Source of the DNA: an uncultured Paracoccaceae bacterium
GTDB lineage: Bacteria; Pseudomonadota; Alphaproteobacteria; Rhodobacterales; Rhodobacteraceae
Reading direction: 5' to 3'
Length of the DNA: 8,865 nt
NCBI GenBank assembly: GCA_937927885.1
Contig: CALEZJ010000214.1
Location: forward strand, 1 to 8,865
Shown: piece by piece, positions 7,666-8,865 of the stretch
Position numbering within the stretch: the first letter of the stretch is position 1
How the letters are laid out: every line of letters starts with the position of its first letter
The notes under the pieces: model-generated
What the model saw: only the letters and a program-made list of their open reading frames with translations
Told to the model about the DNA's origin: nothing
Databases searched by the model: none
Program-made: the position numbers and the translations under genes

Positions 7666-7670
7666 AAGGA
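7666..7670 (+). promoter_or_regulatory. Ribosome binding site of rph
   Basis: AAGGA lies seven bases before the rph ATG at 7678, an ideal spacing, and agrees with the conserved MRPSGR N-terminus. Confidence 0.7.
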
Positions 7671-7677
7671 AGACGAC

Positions 7678-8388
7678 ATGCGCCCTTCGGGAAGACAATT
7701 AGAGGAAATCCGTGCGGTTTCAATCGAAACCGGCGTGATGAAGCACGCAGAAGGGTCCTGCCTGATCAAGGTGGGGAACACGCATGTGCTGTGCTCGGCC
7801 TCGATCGACGAGCGGACCCCCCCGTTCCTGAAGAATACCGGACTGGGCTGGGTGACGGCGGAATACGGCATGCTGCCGCGCGCGACCACGACACGCAACA
7901 AGCGCGAGGCGGCTCAGGGGAAACAGGGCGGAAGAACTGTTGAAATTCAGAGACTTATCGGAAGGTCGCTGCGGGCAGGTGTCGATCGGTCGGCGCTGGG
8001 CGAACGGCAGATCGTCATTGACTGCGATGTGATCCAGGCGGATGGCGGCACGCGCTGCGCCGCGATCACCGGTGGATGGGTGGCGCTTCGGTTGGCGGTG
8101 GATGTGCTGATGCGCAAGGGGGTTCTGGCGAGCGATCCGATTATCGGCCACGTCGCGGCGGTGTCCTGCGGGATCTATGCCGGGCAGGCAGTGCTGGATC
8201 TGGACTATGACGAAGACAGCGCGGCCGCGGTGGACGGGAATTTCGTGATGCTGGGCGACGGGCGCCTTGTCGAAGTCCAGATGTCTGGCGAAGGCGAGGT
8301 TTATCGTCGGTCAGACGTCAATCGGATGCTGGACCTTGCGGAGGTCGGGATTTCTCACCTGATCTCGGCACAGAGGGCAGTCTTGTGA
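7678..8388 (+). CDS. rph: Ribonuclease PH
   Basis: RNase PH trims the 3' ends of tRNA precursors and other RNAs phosphorolytically, releasing nucleoside diphosphates; the family forms hexameric rings. The 236-residue length matches E. coli (238). It starts with the hallmark MRPSGR. Arg86 in [17 protein letters not shown] (84-100) and Thr125-Arg126 in DGGTR (122-126) correspond to phosphate-binding residues known in the family. ITGG (130-133) and the acidic stretch [10 protein letters not shown] (174-183) form the active-site core, and [12 protein letters not shown] (198-209) is also conserved. Codons 85-96, covering the Arg86 segment, have A or T at nine of twelve third positions, with AGA, AGA and AGG arginine codons, quite unlike the rest of the gene. 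The stop overlaps the rdgB GTG (GTGA). A palindrome (7715-7732) and the best hrcA promoter candidate lie within the first 20 codons. Confidence 0.97.
   Translation: MRPSGRQLEEIRAVSIETGVMKHAEGSCLIKVGNTHVLCSASIDERTPPFLKNTGLGWVTAEYGMLPRATTTRNKREAAQGKQGGRTVEIQRLIGRSLRAGVDRSALGERQIVIDCDVIQADGGTRCAAITGGWVALRLAVDVLMRKGVLASDPIIGHVAAVSCGIYAGQAVLDLDYDEDSAAAVDGNFVMLGDGRLVEVQMSGEGEVYRRSDVNRMLDLAEVGISHLISAQRAVL
7695..7723 (-). promoter_or_regulatory. Candidate hrcA-grpE promoter located inside the 5' end of rph
   Basis: On the minus strand TTGAAA (7723-7718) matches the -35 consensus TTGACA at 5/6. Seventeen bases later comes AATTGT (7700-7695), a 3/6 match to TATAAT in the most AT-rich patch nearby. A start near 7688 would give an hrcA leader of about 100 bases. 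It would also make the hrcA and rph transcripts overlap at their 5' ends. A second possibility on this strand is CCCAGATA (7653-7646), one mismatch from the RpoH -10, but its -35 is poor. Confidence 0.28.
7715..7732. repeat. Palindrome in the first codons of rph
   Basis: CGGTTTC (7715-7721) and GAAACCG (7726-7732) form perfect 7-base arms around AATC. It spans rph codons 13-19 and contains the -35 of the minus-strand hrcA promoter candidate. It does not resemble CIRCE. It may be an operator half-hidden in coding sequence, an mRNA hairpin, or chance. Confidence 0.4.
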
Positions 8389-8865
8389 GCATCCTCGCGC
8401 GTGGAACATCGCTTTTGTTTGCCACGCACAACGCGGGCAAGGTCGAAGAAGCGCGGGCGCTTGTCGAGCCCTTTGGGGTGCGGCTGATCTCGGCCGCCGA
8501 CCTTGGTCTGCCCGTGCCCGAGGAGACAGAGTCGAGCTTCGAAGGGAACGCCTGCCTGAAGGCGTCAGCGGCCACGGCGCTTACCGGGCTTCCGGCGCTG
8601 GCGGACGACAGCGGCTTGTGTGTCGACGCGCTGGATGGCGATCCGGGTGTCAGGACCGCGGATTGGGCCGAGGTGCCGGGCGGGCGAGACTTTGGTGTCG
8701 CCATGGAACGGACCCATGCAGCCCTGATGGAGCGGCGCGCGTTGCAGCCCTGGACCGCCTCGTTCCGCTGCGTTCTGGCGCTGTCGCTTCCCGGCAAGGA
8801 GTGCCAGGTCTTCGCCGGGCGCGTCGACGGGGTGCTGGTGTGGCCGATACGGGGGGTCCTGGGAC
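8385..8865 (+). CDS. rdgB: XTP/dITP diphosphatase (RdgB/HAM1 family), cut by window end
   Basis: The enzyme hydrolyses ITP, dITP and XTP to monophosphates and so keeps deaminated purines out of DNA and RNA. The first 160 residues are present. ATHNAGK (13-19) is the N-terminal nucleotide-binding motif. EET (46-48), FEGNACLKA (52-60, Lys59) and [15 protein letters not shown] (69-83, catalytic Asp75) follow, with [12 protein letters not shown] (85-96) next and [13 protein letters not shown] (145-157) near the end. The expected GFGYDPMF motif lies beyond the window. Translation starts at a GTG overlapping the rph stop (GTGA), with GAGGG seven bases upstream (8373-8377), so the pair is an operon with likely coupled translation. 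Arg90 stands where the family usually has an aromatic residue (PG-V/I-Y). The reading frame is unbroken through the available sequence. Confidence 0.93.
   Translation, partial: MSILARGTSLLFATHNAGKVEEARALVEPFGVRLISAADLGLPVPEETESSFEGNACLKASAATALTGLPALADDSGLCVDALDGDPGVRTADWAEVPGGRDFGVAMERTHAALMERRALQPWTASFRCVLALSLPGKECQVFAGRVDGVLVWPIRGVLG

Noticed and set aside
7817..7823. Run of seven C in rph as a phase-variation tract
   Set aside because: It encodes conserved Thr-Pro-Pro in the correct frame, and such short runs are common in this composition; the frame is intact.
7590..7901. N-terminal extension of hrcA by 104 residues
   Set aside because: It would overlap the divergent rph gene, and the added residues are unlike HrcA, which begins just before the NDRTREVF helix.

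Overview
The window is GC-rich chromosomal DNA from an alphaproteobacterium, most likely a member of the Rhodobacteraceae (Paracoccus/Rhodobacter-like). The evidence is very strong G/C preference at third codon positions, the style of the proteins (MutS with GPNMAGKST, RdgB with an ATHNAGK start and a DWAE motif), and the hrcA-grpE / rph-rdgB divergent arrangement, which I recall as common in this group. I identify seven protein genes. There are no RNA genes, insertion sequences, CRISPR arrays or prophage genes, and no gene-free stretch longer than 120 bases.

Left part (1-3167, minus strand): maeB, an NADP-type malic enzyme fused to a phosphotransacetylase-like domain, is followed by a PfkB-family sugar kinase (ribokinase, rbsK) whose ATG overlaps the maeB stop as ATGA. 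The two are almost certainly one operon. A 118-base divergent region (3168-3285) separates maeB from mutS and carries a perfect 8+8 inverted repeat and weak promoter candidates.

Middle (3286-6519): mutS, the DNA mismatch-recognition ATPase, is full length and intact. It converges on grpE, and the 27-base gap holds a palindrome that includes the mutS stop codon and probably ends transcription from both sides.

Right part (5962-8865): hrcA (heat-shock repressor) and grpE (DnaK nucleotide-exchange factor) overlap by ATGA on the minus strand and form a proteostasis operon. Divergent from them, rph (RNase PH, tRNA 3' end trimming) and rdgB (removal of non-canonical purine nucleoside triphosphates) overlap by GTGA on the plus strand; rdgB runs off the window end. 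The 88-base hrcA-rph gap contains a heat-shock-sigma-like element, and the best hrcA promoter candidate lies inside the start of rph.

This is ordinary housekeeping DNA: I see no undescribed multi-gene system. The points worth checking are small: two palindromes placed at divergent promoters, possible overlapping divergent transcripts of hrcA and rph, a rare-codon island over the RNase PH active-site segment, and the stop-codon-containing palindrome between mutS and grpE.
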